A stretch of DNA of 64,000 nucleotides from Nocardia farcinica (GTDB lineage Bacteria; Actinomycetota; Actinomycetes; Mycobacteriales; Mycobacteriaceae), in assembly GCF_001182745.1 (NCBI RefSeq), contig NZ_LN868938.1:1116001-1180000 (forward strand), in the 5' to 3' direction. How positions within the stretch are numbered: the first letter of the stretch is position 1; the number at the start of each line of letters is the position of its first letter. This document shows, piece after piece, positions 19,638 through 28,485 of this stretch. The notes beneath the pieces were generated by a model, which made no database searches, was not told where the DNA came from, and saw only the letters and a list, made by a program, of their open reading frames with translations. Both the position numbers and the translations under genes were made by a program.

Positions 19638-20748
19638 ACTCCGAAAGTTTACACATTCAAGTTTGGAGCACCAGTGAATCGCGGAAAAATGATCGTGAAC
19701 ACACGGTGATGCCCGTGGTGCTGACCGTAGTCCGCCGACCGGACTGTGTACGTGGATTCAGGGATCGGGGGGAGACGGTCGCGAATCTGCGCCGGCCGTC
19801 GGCGATTCGGTCTATCGGGGGCAGGTCGGGCCGAGGGGTGATGCTGCAAGGTTCTTGACGCGCTCCGGCGCAGGAGTGGGCGGTGGCGGCCGCTGCGGGT
19901 CGTGGTCGGCGGTGCCGAGCGGATCGAATCCGTCCGGAAGAGCAGAACGTGACGGCGTCCTAGCGGTCAACCGTGCGATCGGTTTTGGAGTATCCGGAAG
20001 CTGGCACGGCGGCCGGTACGGCATGCGGCGTCGGAGGTGGACTGAGCGCCCGGGATGGTGTGGGTGTGGGTGCGCGGCCTCGGCGCGGACGGAAGCGAGG
20101 TCGGTCAGCAGCATGGGACGGCGCGCGGTGACCCGCAAAGTTCATGTCACCCGAGGCTGCACACCCGCGCATCACGGTCCTGATGTCGATCCCTGTCAAT
20201 CCTGCGAATCAGCCTCGAGGTCATTGCGGGGAGGAGGGGGTGGCGCCGCGCCGGCCGGTTCCCGGCGGTCCAGCACACCCTTTACTTAACATAATGTAGA
20301 TTATCGGCGTAGAAACGATGGTGACGGAAGGGGCTGTCGCCATCTTTCGGCATTACTGTCGCGCCCCTGTGTGCGGCCCGTGTTCGATGGCCGCCGAACC
20401 TCTGACCCCTGTGGTGGCCGAGTGGATGGATCCCTGGCGAACACCTCCACGCTGCGTTGCGTGGGAACTGTGGGGCGGATCCTTGCTCTCGCGCACCCAG
20501 CCTTCCGCGCCGCCGGAATTTTTCCGGTCATCGGTATCGTGGCAGGCTGATCTCGGCGTGGTGTAACCCACCGTCCAGGTCGCCTCGTGCCGCGACCCGG
20601 GAAGCCACTCCCCTCTGCCTCCCCCTTGTTCCACGAATCGTCACGTGACGATAAAAGCGGCTGGCAGGAACACTTCGGAAATCCCCCACGCGCCCGATCA
20701 TCAGTGCGCTACCGCGCCTGGCGCGCGACCGGCACCGTGAGCACGGCA
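19638..20748. other. 1.1-kb region without a convincing gene
   Basis: The first about 40 bases are the A/T-rich furA promoter region. From 19850 to 20280 the DNA is G-rich on the plus strand with short open frames on both strands (for example 19812-20138 minus), but none has a ribosome-binding site, typical third-position bias or a recognisable domain. At 20280-20305 there is an A/T island containing the palindrome ACATAATGT, promoter-like for this genome. An 82-codon plus-strand frame starts at 20318 just after it, rich in Cys, Pro and Trp. It could be a small gene or chance; I leave it uncalled. The rest shows nothing I can identify. Confidence 0.35.
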
Positions 20749-20783
20749 ATGCCGGGCCGCTCCTTGTGGGAGCGGCCCGGCAT
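20749..20783 (-). terminator. Strong terminator after the NTF2-FMO gene
   Basis: ATGCCGGGCCGCTCC (20749-20763) is perfectly complementary to 20769-20783 with a 5-base loop, a 15-base-pair stem located 11 bases past the stop of the minus-strand monooxygenase gene. Confidence 0.8.
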
Positions 20784-20794
20784 CCGGGATTGCC

Positions 20795-22621
20795 TCAGCT
20801 CAGGTGGTAGACCTCCTGGAGGCCGTAGACCGGGGTCGGGATGTTCTCGTAGCGGGCCTTGAGTTGCAGGGCCAGGTACAGGGAGTAGTGGCGGGACTGG
20901 TGGAGGTTGCCGCCGTGGAACCACAGGCCGTCCTGCTGGGTGGGCTTCCACATGTTGCGGAGTTCGCCTTCGAACGGGCCCGGGTCCTTGGTGGTGCCGG
21001 AGCCGTAGCCCCAGCACTTGCCGACCTTGTCGGCGACGTCCTGGCCGATGAGGTCGGCGGCCCAGCCGTTCATCGAGCCGTAGCCGGTGGCGTAGACGAC
21101 GAGGTCGGCGGGCAGTTCGGTGCCGTCCTCGAGGATCACCGAGTGTTCGGTGAGCTCGCGGACCTGGCCGTGGGCGAGTTTGATGTCGCCGTTGGCCACC
21201 AGCTCCGAGGCGCCGACGTCGATGTAGTAGCCGGAGCCGCGGCGCAGGTACTTCATGAACAGGCCGGAGCCGTCGTCGCCCCAGTCGAGCTGGAAGCCGG
21301 CGCGTTCGAGGCGGGCGTAGAAGTCGGCGTCGCGTTCGCGGATGGCGTCGTAGATCGGGATCTGGAACTGGTGCATGATCCGGTACGGCATGGACGCGAA
21401 GGTGAGGTCGGCCTTGTCGGTGGTCATGCCCGCGGCGAGGGCGCGTTCGGAGTACAGGTCACCCAGGCCGAGTTCCATCAGCGAGTCGGACTTGACGATG
21501 TGGGTCGAGGAGCGCTGCACCATCGTCACGTCGGCGCCGGCTTCCCACAGGGCGCCGCAGATGTCGTGCGCGGAGTTGTTGGAGCCGATGATCACCGCGC
21601 GCTTGCCGGCGTAGGCGTCGGGGCCGGGGTGCTGGCTGGAGTGGTGCTGGTCGCCCTGGAAGCGGTCCATGCCCGGGAAGTTCGGGATGTTGGGCTTGCC
21701 GGACATGCCGGTGGCGAGCACGAGGTGCTTGGGTCGCAGGACCAGGGGTTCGCCGTCGCGTTCGACGTGCACGGTCCATTCGCCGGTCTGCTCGTCGTAG
21801 GTGGCGCTGCGGCAGACGGTCTTGGACCAGTACGGCACCTCCATGATCTTGGTGTACATCTCGAGCCAGTCGCCGATCTTGTCCTTGGGGGTGAAGACCG
21901 GCCAGTTGTCCGGGAACGGCAGGTAAGGCAGGTGGTCGTACCAGACGGGGTCGTGCAGGCACAGCGACTTGTAGCGTTTGCGCCACTGGTCGCCGGGACG
22001 GTCGTGCTTGTCGACGACGAGGGCGGGCACGCCGAGCTGGCGGAGCCGGGCGCCGAGGGCGATGCCGCCCTGGCCGCCGCCGACGACGACCACGTAGGGC
22101 TGGCGGGTCACGCCGAGTTCGCGTTCTTCCTGCTCGCGCTGTTCGGACCAGGTGACGCGCTCGCGGTTGGCGCCGTGTTCGACGCCTTTGGGCCTGCGGG
22201 GGCCCTTGTTCTCCTCGTGGCCCTTGAGCTCGCGCAGTGAGGTGAGCAGGGTCCAGGCGCCGCCGTCGGTGAGGCGCAGGTGTCCGGCGGCGCGGCCGAC
22301 GGCGGTTTCGAAGCCGATCCAGGCGGTGATGACGCCGTCGGCTTCGGTGACGGGTTCGGTGGTGTGGAAGCCGCGCGGGTCGGTGTCGTCGAGGCGGGCG
22401 CGCAGCATGTCGGTGACGCCGTCGCGGCCTTCGACGGTCTTGATGTTCCAGGTGAAGGCGATCAGGTCGCGCCAGAAGCTGTCCACCGCGAACATGCCCG
22501 CCGCCGCCTCGATGTCGCGGGCGGCGAGGGCGGTTTCGAACTCGCGCAGCCACGTCTCGACCCTGGTCTGGGGGTCGAGTGCTTCCTCGGGTGCCGCCGA
22601 CGGTTCGAGTGTCCGAGTCAT
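20795..22621 (-). CDS. Flavin-containing monooxygenase with N-terminal NTF2-like domain
   Basis: 608 residues. Residues 20-135 form a SnoaL/NTF2-like domain (VETWLREFETALAARDIEAAAGMF, FWRDLIAFTW). From about 175 a class-B flavin monooxygenase follows: FAD motif VVVGGGQGG (178-186), an FMO-fingerprint-like FQGDQHHSSQHP, NADP motif VIIGSNNSAHD and the ATGYG motif near the C-terminus. These enzymes insert oxygen into ketones, amines or sulfur compounds; the substrate is unknown. The gene is divergent from the GAF regulator, and its product may belong with the molybdopterin oxidoreductase beyond it. A 15-bp terminator follows. Confidence 0.9.
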   Translation of the reverse strand: MTRTLEPSAAPEEALDPQTRVETWLREFETALAARDIEAAAGMFAVDSFWRDLIAFTWNIKTVEGRDGVTDMLRARLDDTDPRGFHTTEPVTEADGVITAWIGFETAVGRAAGHLRLTDGGAWTLLTSLRELKGHEENKGPRRPKGVEHGANRERVTWSEQREQEERELGVTRQPYVVVVGGGQGGIALGARLRQLGVPALVVDKHDRPGDQWRKRYKSLCLHDPVWYDHLPYLPFPDNWPVFTPKDKIGDWLEMYTKIMEVPYWSKTVCRSATYDEQTGEWTVHVERDGEPLVLRPKHLVLATGMSGKPNIPNFPGMDRFQGDQHHSSQHPGPDAYAGKRAVIIGSNNSAHDICGALWEAGADVTMVQRSSTHIVKSDSLMELGLGDLYSERALAAGMTTDKADLTFASMPYRIMHQFQIPIYDAIRERDADFYARLERAGFQLDWGDDGSGLFMKYLRRGSGYYIDVGASELVANGDIKLAHGQVRELTEHSVILEDGTELPADLVVYATGYGSMNGWAADLIGQDVADKVGKCWGYGSGTTKDPGPFEGELRNMWKPTQQDGLWFHGGNLHQSRHYSLYLALQLKARYENIPTPVYGLQEVYHLS

Positions 22622-22641
22622 CGGATGTTCCTTCCCACGTT

Positions 22642-22702
22642 GTTGTGTGAGCTACAGCACAACGCACGGAAATCCGAGTAACAATCGTTGCAGGGCGTTG
22701 CA
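22642..22702. promoter_or_regulatory. Symmetric and repeated motifs in the FMO/GAF-regulator divergent promoter region
   Basis: GTTGTG (22642-22647) and CACAAC (22658-22663) form an inverted repeat with a 10-base spacer. CGTTGCA occurs twice at 22686-22692 and 22696-22702, one helical turn apart. They lie between two divergent starts (22621 and 22773) and are the best candidates for the binding site of the GAF regulator. No clear -35/-10 pair could be fixed. Confidence 0.4.
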
Positions 22703-22772
22703 TCATCGGTGGTCGTGCGCCGGGGCCCGGGCCGCGTTCGGCGCACCTCGAGCAAGAAGGCGGACAGGCATC

Positions 22773-24044
22773 ATGGGCGAATTCAGTGCGATCACTCCGG
22801 GGACGGACCTCCCCCGCTATGCCCGTGACCTGGTGCGGATGCACGATGCGGTGATCGGCGGTGGTCGTTCGCCGATGCGGCCGCGCACGGTGGTGGCGCG
22901 GTCCTGGTCGCGGGTGCTGGCGGCGGGGCTGGTGCCGGATCGGCCGAACGAGCGCACGGTGTTGCCGTTGTCGGAGGTGGAGCGGCGGCGCCGGGAGTCG
23001 CCGTTGGGCGCGGTGATCGGTGAGGTGACGCAGCTGATCGAGGGGATCGCCGATGCCGCGCAGATGCTGATGGTGGTCAGTGACGCGGACGGGGTGGTGT
23101 TGTGGCGGGCCGGGTCGACGAAGGTGCGTCATCGCGCGGACGGGTTGGGGTTCCAGGAGGGTGCGCGCTGGACCGAGCCCGCGGTGGGGACGAACGCGAT
23201 CGGGACGGCGCTGGCGGAGGCCGAGCCGGTGCAGTTGGTCGCCGGTGAGCACTTCGAGCAGTCGCAGCATCCCTGGTACTGCACGGCGGCGCCCGTGCAC
23301 GATCCGCGCACGGGCGAGTTGATCGGGGTGGTGGACGTCAGCGGTCCGGCGTTGACGTTGCATCCGACGATCACGGCGTTGATCGGGGCGGCGGTGCGGT
23401 TGGCGGAGGGGCAGTTGGCCCGGTATCAGCAGGAGCGGTTGGAGCGGTTGCGGACGGCGTCGATGCCGGCGTTGTCGGCGGTGCGCGGGCCTGCCTTGCT
23501 GGTGGACGAGCACGGGTGGGTGGCGCACGCGGTGGGGGTGGCGGCGGGTCGGCGGATCGCGGTGCCGGATGCGGTGCGGGCGGTGCATGTGCCGGGCCTG
23601 GGGTTGTGCGAGGCGGAGCCGTTGAACAGTGGGTGGCTGGTGCGGCCGCGGTCGGCCGACGATCGGATCCGGTTGACGTTGGATCTGTCGGGTGCGCCGG
23701 TGCTGGTGGCGCGGGGTGAATCGGATTGGCGGCGAACGCTGTCCACGCGGCATGCCGAGATCCTGTTGTTGTTGGATCGGTGTGGTGCGGCGGGAATGAC
23801 GGTGGCGGCGTTGAGTGCGGCCTTGTACGGCGATCCCGATCATGCGGTGGCGGTGCGGGCGGAGTTGTCGCGGTTGCGGCGGGTGGTGGGGTCGGTGGTG
23901 GAGAGCCGTCCATATCGGTTGGCGCCGGCGGTGGAGTTGACGGTGAGCTGCGGGGGTCTGGAGGTCGCGGAGAGTGCGTTCGTGCGGGAGTCGTCGAGTC
24001 CGGGGGTGCGGGCGTTGGCGAACCAGCCGGACGCGAGAAGATGA
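22773..24044 (+). CDS. GAF-domain transcriptional regulator (acetoin-activator-like sensor without AAA+ domain)
   Basis: 423 residues. The N-terminal part (VVARSWSRVLAAGL, then RESPLGAVIGEVTQLIEGIAD) and the GAF domain (about 90-215: MVVSDADGVVLWRAGS, WTEPAVGTNAIGTAL, HPWYCTAAPVHDP, VVDVSGPA) match the sensor half of acetoin/propane-type sigma-54 activators. The central AAA+ domain and the Fis-type helix-turn-helix are absent. Instead the C-terminus has TLSTRHAEILLLLDRCGAAGMTV and AVRAELSRLRRVVGSVVESRPYRL, resembling a winged-helix/OmpR-like DNA-binding domain. It would act with ordinary sigma factors on the divergent FMO gene and perhaps on the next gene, 83 bases downstream. Confidence 0.78.
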   Translation: MGEFSAITPGTDLPRYARDLVRMHDAVIGGGRSPMRPRTVVARSWSRVLAAGLVPDRPNERTVLPLSEVERRRRESPLGAVIGEVTQLIEGIADAAQMLMVVSDADGVVLWRAGSTKVRHRADGLGFQEGARWTEPAVGTNAIGTALAEAEPVQLVAGEHFEQSQHPWYCTAAPVHDPRTGELIGVVDVSGPALTLHPTITALIGAAVRLAEGQLARYQQERLERLRTASMPALSAVRGPALLVDEHGWVAHAVGVAAGRRIAVPDAVRAVHVPGLGLCEAEPLNSGWLVRPRSADDRIRLTLDLSGAPVLVARGESDWRRTLSTRHAEILLLLDRCGAAGMTVAALSAALYGDPDHAVAVRAELSRLRRVVGSVVESRPYRLAPAVELTVSCGGLEVAESAFVRESSSPGVRALANQPDARR

Positions 24045-24127
24045 GACGATTTGGCCGAATTTCTCTCTCCGGTCGGTGGGGGCGGCGGTAGCCTGAGCGG
24101 AACGACCGTGGAAGGTGACGAAATCCC

Positions 24128-26356
24128 ATGAGCGCTACCACCATTGCCCGGCAGTGCACGCTGTGCGAGGCGCATTGCGGAATTCTGGTGACCGTCGAGG
24201 ATGCGAAGGTCACGCGGATCGAAGGCAACCCGGAGGACGTGCTGTCCAAGGGCTACATCTGTCCGAAGGCGACGGCGATGGGCGGGCTGCATCACGACCC
24301 GGACCGGTTGCGCACGCCGGTGCGGCGGGTGGGTGACCGGTTCGAGCCGATCGGCTGGGATGAGGCGTTCGCCGAGATCGGGCGTCGGTTGCGGGCGGTG
24401 CGGGCCGCGCACGGGCCGAGCGCGATCGGGATGTATCTGGGCAATCCGGCCGCGCACAGTTCCTCGGCGATCTACGGGGTGCTGTTGCGCACGGCGCTGC
24501 TGACCCGCAACTTCTTCACCGCGTCCTCGATCGATCAGTTCCCGCAGGAGTTCGCGGCCTGGCAGATGTTCGGTTCGAATCTGCTGATGCCGGTGGCCGA
24601 CATCGATCGCACCGACCGGCTGGTGATCCTGGGCGCGAATCCGGCGGTGTCGAACGGGTCGGTGACGACGATGCCGGGGGCCAAGCTGCGGATCCGGGAG
24701 GTGCGCAAGCGCGGCGGTTCGGTGGTGGTGGTGGATCCGCGGCGCACCGAGACCGCGCGATTGGCCGACGAGCACGTGGCGGTGGCCCCGGGCGGTGACG
24801 TGTATCTGCTGCTGGCGATGCTGCATGTGCTGGTGGCCGAGGGGTTGTGCGACGAGCGCGCGGTGCGGGACCGGTGTGCGGGCTGGGACGAGTTGCGGGC
24901 GCTGGTGGCCGAGGTGACGCCGGAGGCGATGGCGCCGTATGCGGGGGTGGACGCGGCGACGATCCGGCGGCTGGCGCGCGAGCACGCGGCGGCGTCCTCG
25001 GCGGTGATGTACGCCCGGATCGGGGTGTGTCAGCAGGTGACGGGCACGCTCACGCATTGGCTGGTGAACACGATCAACGCGGTGACGGGCAATCTGGACA
25101 GCCCGGGCGGGCAGATGTTCACCACTCCCCCCGTCGACGCGTTGCGGTTCGCGCGGCTGTCGCGGGTGGGGTACGGCGCGTGGACCGACAGCACGGGGAC
25201 GTTCAAGTCGTTCCGTGGCGAGTTGCCGGTGGCGGTGCTGGCCGAGGAGATCCGCACCGACAGCCCGCAGCGGATCCGGGCGATGATCACCTACGCGGGC
25301 AATCCGGTGTTGTCGACGCCGCAACGCGGCCGGTTGGGTGCGGCGCTGGATTCGCTGGAGTTCTATGTGGCGGTGGACATGTATGTCACCGAGACGACCC
25401 GGCACGCCGACATCATCCTGCCGCCGATCTCCCAGCTGGAGCGGGAGGACCTGAATTTCCTGTTCCCGGTGTTCAGTGTGCGCAACAACGTGCGCTTCGA
25501 CGCGCGGGTGTTCGAGCCGCCCGCCGACGGGCTCGAGGATTGGCAGATCCTGGCGCGGTTGGTGACCGAGCTGGTGCCGTTGCCCGCGCGGCGGTTCACC
25601 GGGCGGCTGTTGAACGCGCTGTTCGAGGTGGCCAGTCCGTTGCGGTTGACGGCGCTGGGGATGGCGGTGGGCCCGCACGGGGTGCTGCGGCGCGGTCGCA
25701 AGGGGGTGACGGTGGCGAAGCTGCGGCGCACGCCGGGCGGGGTGGATCTGGGTCCGTTGCAGCCGCGGTTGCGGTCGATCATCGCGACGAAGGACCGCAA
25801 GGTGCAGTTGGCGCCCGCGGATTTCGTGTCGGCGGCGGCGGAACTGGTGGCCGAGGCGCGGGCGGGCCGGGCGTTGACCGCGCCGGCGGACGGGTTCGAT
25901 CTGAAGTTGATCGGGCGCAGGCATCTGCGCAGCAACAACTCCTGGTTGCACAATCTGCCGTCGATGGTGAAGGGCAAGGATCGCTGCACGGCGCTGATGC
26001 ATCCGCGGGACGCGCAGGCGCGCGGGCTGGTCGACGGTGAGCAGGTGGAGGTGACCTCGAGTACCGGGTCGATCGTGGTGACGTTGGAGGTGAGCGACGA
26101 GATCCGTCCCGGTGCGGTGGCGGTGCCGCACGGGTGGGGTCACCGGGAGCCTGGGGTCGGCTGGTCGGTGGCGGCTTCGTTGCCGGGGGCGAATGTGAAT
26201 CTGCTGCCGGATCCGGCGTTGACGGACCGGTTCTCGGGCAATGCGGCGGTGAACAACACCTGGGTGCGGGTGGCGCGGGCGACGGGCGAGCCGGATCGTG
26301 CGGCCGCGGGCATGGTGAGCGATTCGGCCGTGGTGAGCGATCCGGCGACGGTGTGA
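24128..26356 (+). CDS. Molybdopterin-dependent oxidoreductase with [4Fe-4S] domain
   Basis: 742 residues, related to the formate dehydrogenase/nitrate reductase (DMSO reductase) superfamily. An N-terminal [4Fe-4S] site is formed by Cys10, Cys13, Cys17 and Cys45 (CTLCEAHCG, ICPKA). Catalytic-domain landmarks are DRLVILGANPAVSNGS, VVVVDPRRTETARLADEHV, GNLDSPGGQMF, and the C-terminal cofactor-binding barrel with MHPRDAQARGLVDGEQVEV and VAVPHGWGH. There is no Tat signal, so it is cytoplasmic, and no partner Fe-S or membrane subunit is adjacent. The substrate is unknown. The final 20 residues carry a near-repeat MVSDSAVVSDPATV. Confidence 0.9.
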   Translation: MSATTIARQCTLCEAHCGILVTVEDAKVTRIEGNPEDVLSKGYICPKATAMGGLHHDPDRLRTPVRRVGDRFEPIGWDEAFAEIGRRLRAVRAAHGPSAIGMYLGNPAAHSSSAIYGVLLRTALLTRNFFTASSIDQFPQEFAAWQMFGSNLLMPVADIDRTDRLVILGANPAVSNGSVTTMPGAKLRIREVRKRGGSVVVVDPRRTETARLADEHVAVAPGGDVYLLLAMLHVLVAEGLCDERAVRDRCAGWDELRALVAEVTPEAMAPYAGVDAATIRRLAREHAAASSAVMYARIGVCQQVTGTLTHWLVNTINAVTGNLDSPGGQMFTTPPVDALRFARLSRVGYGAWTDSTGTFKSFRGELPVAVLAEEIRTDSPQRIRAMITYAGNPVLSTPQRGRLGAALDSLEFYVAVDMYVTETTRHADIILPPISQLEREDLNFLFPVFSVRNNVRFDARVFEPPADGLEDWQILARLVTELVPLPARRFTGRLLNALFEVASPLRLTALGMAVGPHGVLRRGRKGVTVAKLRRTPGGVDLGPLQPRLRSIIATKDRKVQLAPADFVSAAAELVAEARAGRALTAPADGFDLKLIGRRHLRSNNSWLHNLPSMVKGKDRCTALMHPRDAQARGLVDGEQVEVTSSTGSIVVTLEVSDEIRPGAVAVPHGWGHREPGVGWSVAASLPGANVNLLPDPALTDRFSGNAAVNNTWVRVARATGEPDRAAAGMVSDSAVVSDPATV

Positions 26357-26360
26357 GCGG

Positions 26361-26909
26361 TCAGCGGCGGGTGTAGGAGTAGATCAGTCGCTGGTATTGG
26401 CCCAGCAGGTCGTGCAGGGAGACGTCGTCGCCGCCGGCGGCGATCTGCTGGTAGCCGATGAGCATCGCCATGCCCATGGAGGTGAGCACGGCGGTGGTGG
26501 CGTCGTCGCCGACGATGCCTTTGACGGCTTTGTGCACGGTGCGGCGGCGGGATTCGTCGACGCGTTTGAGGGCGAGGTTGACCGATTCGTCGTTGGCGGC
26601 CCAGGCGCGGATGGCGGCTTCGGCGGCGTGGTGCAGGCCCAGGGCGAGGTCGGCCATGGCGGCGATGTCGTCGTGCGGGTTGCCCTGGTTGAAGTTCAGG
26701 GTGCGCAGGATGCGGATCTGGCGGTTCTCCCAGTGTTCGAGCAGGGCGTCGACGAAGCCCTGCCAGCTGCCGAAGTGGTGGTAGAACGAGCCGCTGGTGA
26801 CGCCGAGGCGCCGGCACAGCAGGCCGATGTTGAGTCCTTTGAATCCGAGTTCGGCCAGCACCTCGAGAGCGGTGTCGAAGTACTGCTCCTTGATGACGAC
26901 TCGTGACAT
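26361..26909 (-). CDS. TetR family transcriptional regulator
   Basis: 182 residues. The first 55 form the helix-turn-helix (QYFDTALEVLAELGFKGLNIGLLCRRLGV, TSGSFYHHFGSWQGFVDALL), the remainder a helical ligand domain (HDDIAAMADLALGLHHAAEAAIRAWA, TSMGMAMLIGYQQIA). ATG 26909 was chosen because it fits the family start; the frame runs open much further upstream but through non-family sequence. It converges on the molybdopterin oxidoreductase with a 4-base gap and is divergent from another TetR gene, with about 180 bases between. Target and ligand unknown. Confidence 0.87.
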   Translation of the reverse strand: MSRVVIKEQYFDTALEVLAELGFKGLNIGLLCRRLGVTSGSFYHHFGSWQGFVDALLEHWENRQIRILRTLNFNQGNPHDDIAAMADLALGLHHAAEAAIRAWAANDESVNLALKRVDESRRRTVHKAVKGIVGDDATTAVLTSMGMAMLIGYQQIAAGGDDVSLHDLLGQYQRLIYSYTRR

Positions 26910-27056
26910 GCGGCGCCGTTCTCTTCGTGCGGACAGGGGTGGGAGGCAGGCGAAGACTACCGCATCGCGGGGGTGGGGCGGGACGGCCCGGGAGAATTCC
27001 ACACGGACCGGACGGTAGGTGAAAACCGTAGGGGGCGTGGGCAAACGCCCCGTGCC

Positions 27057-27086
27057 ACTATAACAGAGCAGTTGCTCTGTTATAGT
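27057..27086. promoter_or_regulatory. Perfect 30-base palindrome, TetR operator
   Basis: ACTATAACAGAGCA (27057-27070) and its exact complement (27073-27086) flank a central GT. The right arm contains TATAGT, a -10-like hexamer, and the ATG of the tetR gene is at 27093, which suggests a leaderless transcript whose start is covered by the repressor. A 14-base perfect arm in this G+C-rich setting is not chance. Confidence 0.88.
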
Positions 27087-27092
27087 TCGGTC

Positions 27093-27731
27093 ATGCCACG
27101 TCCCCGAGTGCACGACCCCGACACCGTGCTCGATGCCGCCGAAGCGCTGGCGGTCCGCGCCGGGCCCGCCGCGGTGACGGTGCGCGCGGTCGCCGCGGCC
27201 ACCGGGGTGTCCAACGGCGCGCTCTACCACACCTTCGGCTCGCGGGGCGCGCTGCTGGCGCGCGCGTGGGTGCGTGCCGCGCGCCGGTTCCTCGACGTGC
27301 AACGCGCGCTCGCCTTCCCAGAAACGGCCGAGCCACACGGCGATTCGGATACCGAAGCGGCAGTCACCGCGGCGATCGTGGCGGCCGCCGAGGCGCCCAG
27401 TGTGTTCGCCGAGCGCTTCCCCGACTCGGCCCGGCTGGTGCTGACGGTCTCGCGCGAGCAGTTGCTCGATGCCGACCTGCCCGCCGAGCTCGCCGCTGAA
27501 CTCCGCGGCGCCGAACGCGATCTCGTCGCTGTGCTGGTGGATCTGGCGCAGCGGCGGTGGGGCCGCCGGGACCGGCGCGCGGTGCAGGTGCTCACCACCT
27601 GCCTGGTCGACCTGCCGACCGCGATCCTGTTGCGCCGGGACCAGCTCGCCGATCCCCACGCCCGTCATCAGCTACGCGCCGCGGTCCGCGCGGTGCTCGA
27701 CATCGGTCCCCCGGAAAGGAAATCATCGTGA
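27093..27731 (+). CDS. TetR family regulator heading a crotonase operon
   Basis: 212 residues. HTH: PDTVLDAAEALAVRAGPAAVTVRAVAAATGVSNGALYHTFGSRGALL (about residues 9-55). The C-terminal domain is helical and mostly Ala/Leu/Arg. The start is fixed by the palindromic operator that ends six bases upstream. Its stop overlaps the GTG of the enoyl-CoA hydratase-like gene (GTGA), so regulator and enzyme are translationally coupled. The most likely target is its own operon, giving control by an acyl-CoA or aromatic ligand. Confidence 0.9.
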   Translation: MPRPRVHDPDTVLDAAEALAVRAGPAAVTVRAVAAATGVSNGALYHTFGSRGALLARAWVRAARRFLDVQRALAFPETAEPHGDSDTEAAVTAAIVAAAEAPSVFAERFPDSARLVLTVSREQLLDADLPAELAAELRGAERDLVAVLVDLAQRRWGRRDRRAVQVLTTCLVDLPTAILLRRDQLADPHARHQLRAAVRAVLDIGPPERKSS

Positions 27732-28381
27732 CCACCCTGGAATTCCACGACGGCATCGCCGTGCTCGACCTCGGCGACGGCGAGAACCGCTTCTCCCCCG
27801 CCTTCCTCGAGCAGGTGAACGCCCACCTCGACACCGCGCTGTCCGACGGCGCGCTGGCGCTGGTGACCACCGCCGGCGGCAAGTTCTACTCCAACGGCCT
27901 GGATCTGGACTGGGTGGCCGCCCACGGTGAGCGGATGCCCTGGTACGTCGAGCAGGTGCAGGCGTTGCTGGCGCGGGTGCTGACCTTCCCGCTGCCCAGC
28001 GCGGCCGCGCTGCCCGGGCACGCCTTCGGCGCGGGCGCGATGCTGGCGATGGCGCACGACTACCGGGTGATGCGCGCCGACCGCGGCTACTTCTGTTTCC
28101 CCGAGGTCGACATCCACATCCCGTTCACCCCGGGCATGGCGGCGTTGATCCAGGCCAAGCTCACCCCGGCCGCGGCGATCGCGTCGATGACCACCGGGCG
28201 CCGGTTCGGCGGCGGTGAGGCCGCGGCGATCGGGCTGGTCGATGCCACCGCCGCCGAGGGCGAGGTGACCGCGGCCGCGCTGGCGATGCTGGCGCCGTTG
28301 GGCGGCAAGGATTCCGGCACGCTGGCGGCGGTGAAGAACACCATGTTCGCCGGTGCGGTGGCGGCGCTGCGCGCGGCGTGA
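27728..28381 (+). CDS. Enoyl-CoA hydratase/isomerase family protein (short, divergent)
   Basis: 217 residues, shorter than the usual 255-270. GTG start overlaps the tetR stop, with GGAAAGGAAA upstream. The crotonase core is present: LVTTAGGKFYSNGLDLDWVA gives the first oxyanion-hole strand and AALPGHAFGAGAMLAMAHDYRVM the second. Instead of a catalytic Glu pair there is FPEVDIHIPFTPGM, as in Delta3-Delta2-enoyl-CoA isomerase (ECI)-like members. The C-terminal helical trimerisation part is shortened. It probably acts on an acyl-CoA in beta-oxidation; hydratase versus isomerase activity cannot be decided. Confidence 0.85.
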   Translation: MTTLEFHDGIAVLDLGDGENRFSPAFLEQVNAHLDTALSDGALALVTTAGGKFYSNGLDLDWVAAHGERMPWYVEQVQALLARVLTFPLPSAAALPGHAFGAGAMLAMAHDYRVMRADRGYFCFPEVDIHIPFTPGMAALIQAKLTPAAAIASMTTGRRFGGGEAAAIGLVDATAAEGEVTAAALAMLAPLGGKDSGTLAAVKNTMFAGAVAALRAA

Positions 28382-28485
28382 CCGCCGGGGCGGTGGTGGG
28401 TGCGACGCGGGGTGCGCCCACCACCGTGACCGGTAGGTTGGACGGCGGGCCCGCACCGGGGCGGGCCGCACGAGGAGGTCTGTTC

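Noticed and set aside
19812..20138. 108-codon minus-strand frame in the gene-free region
   Set aside because: Arg/Pro/His-rich, no ribosome-binding site and no similarity I recognise.
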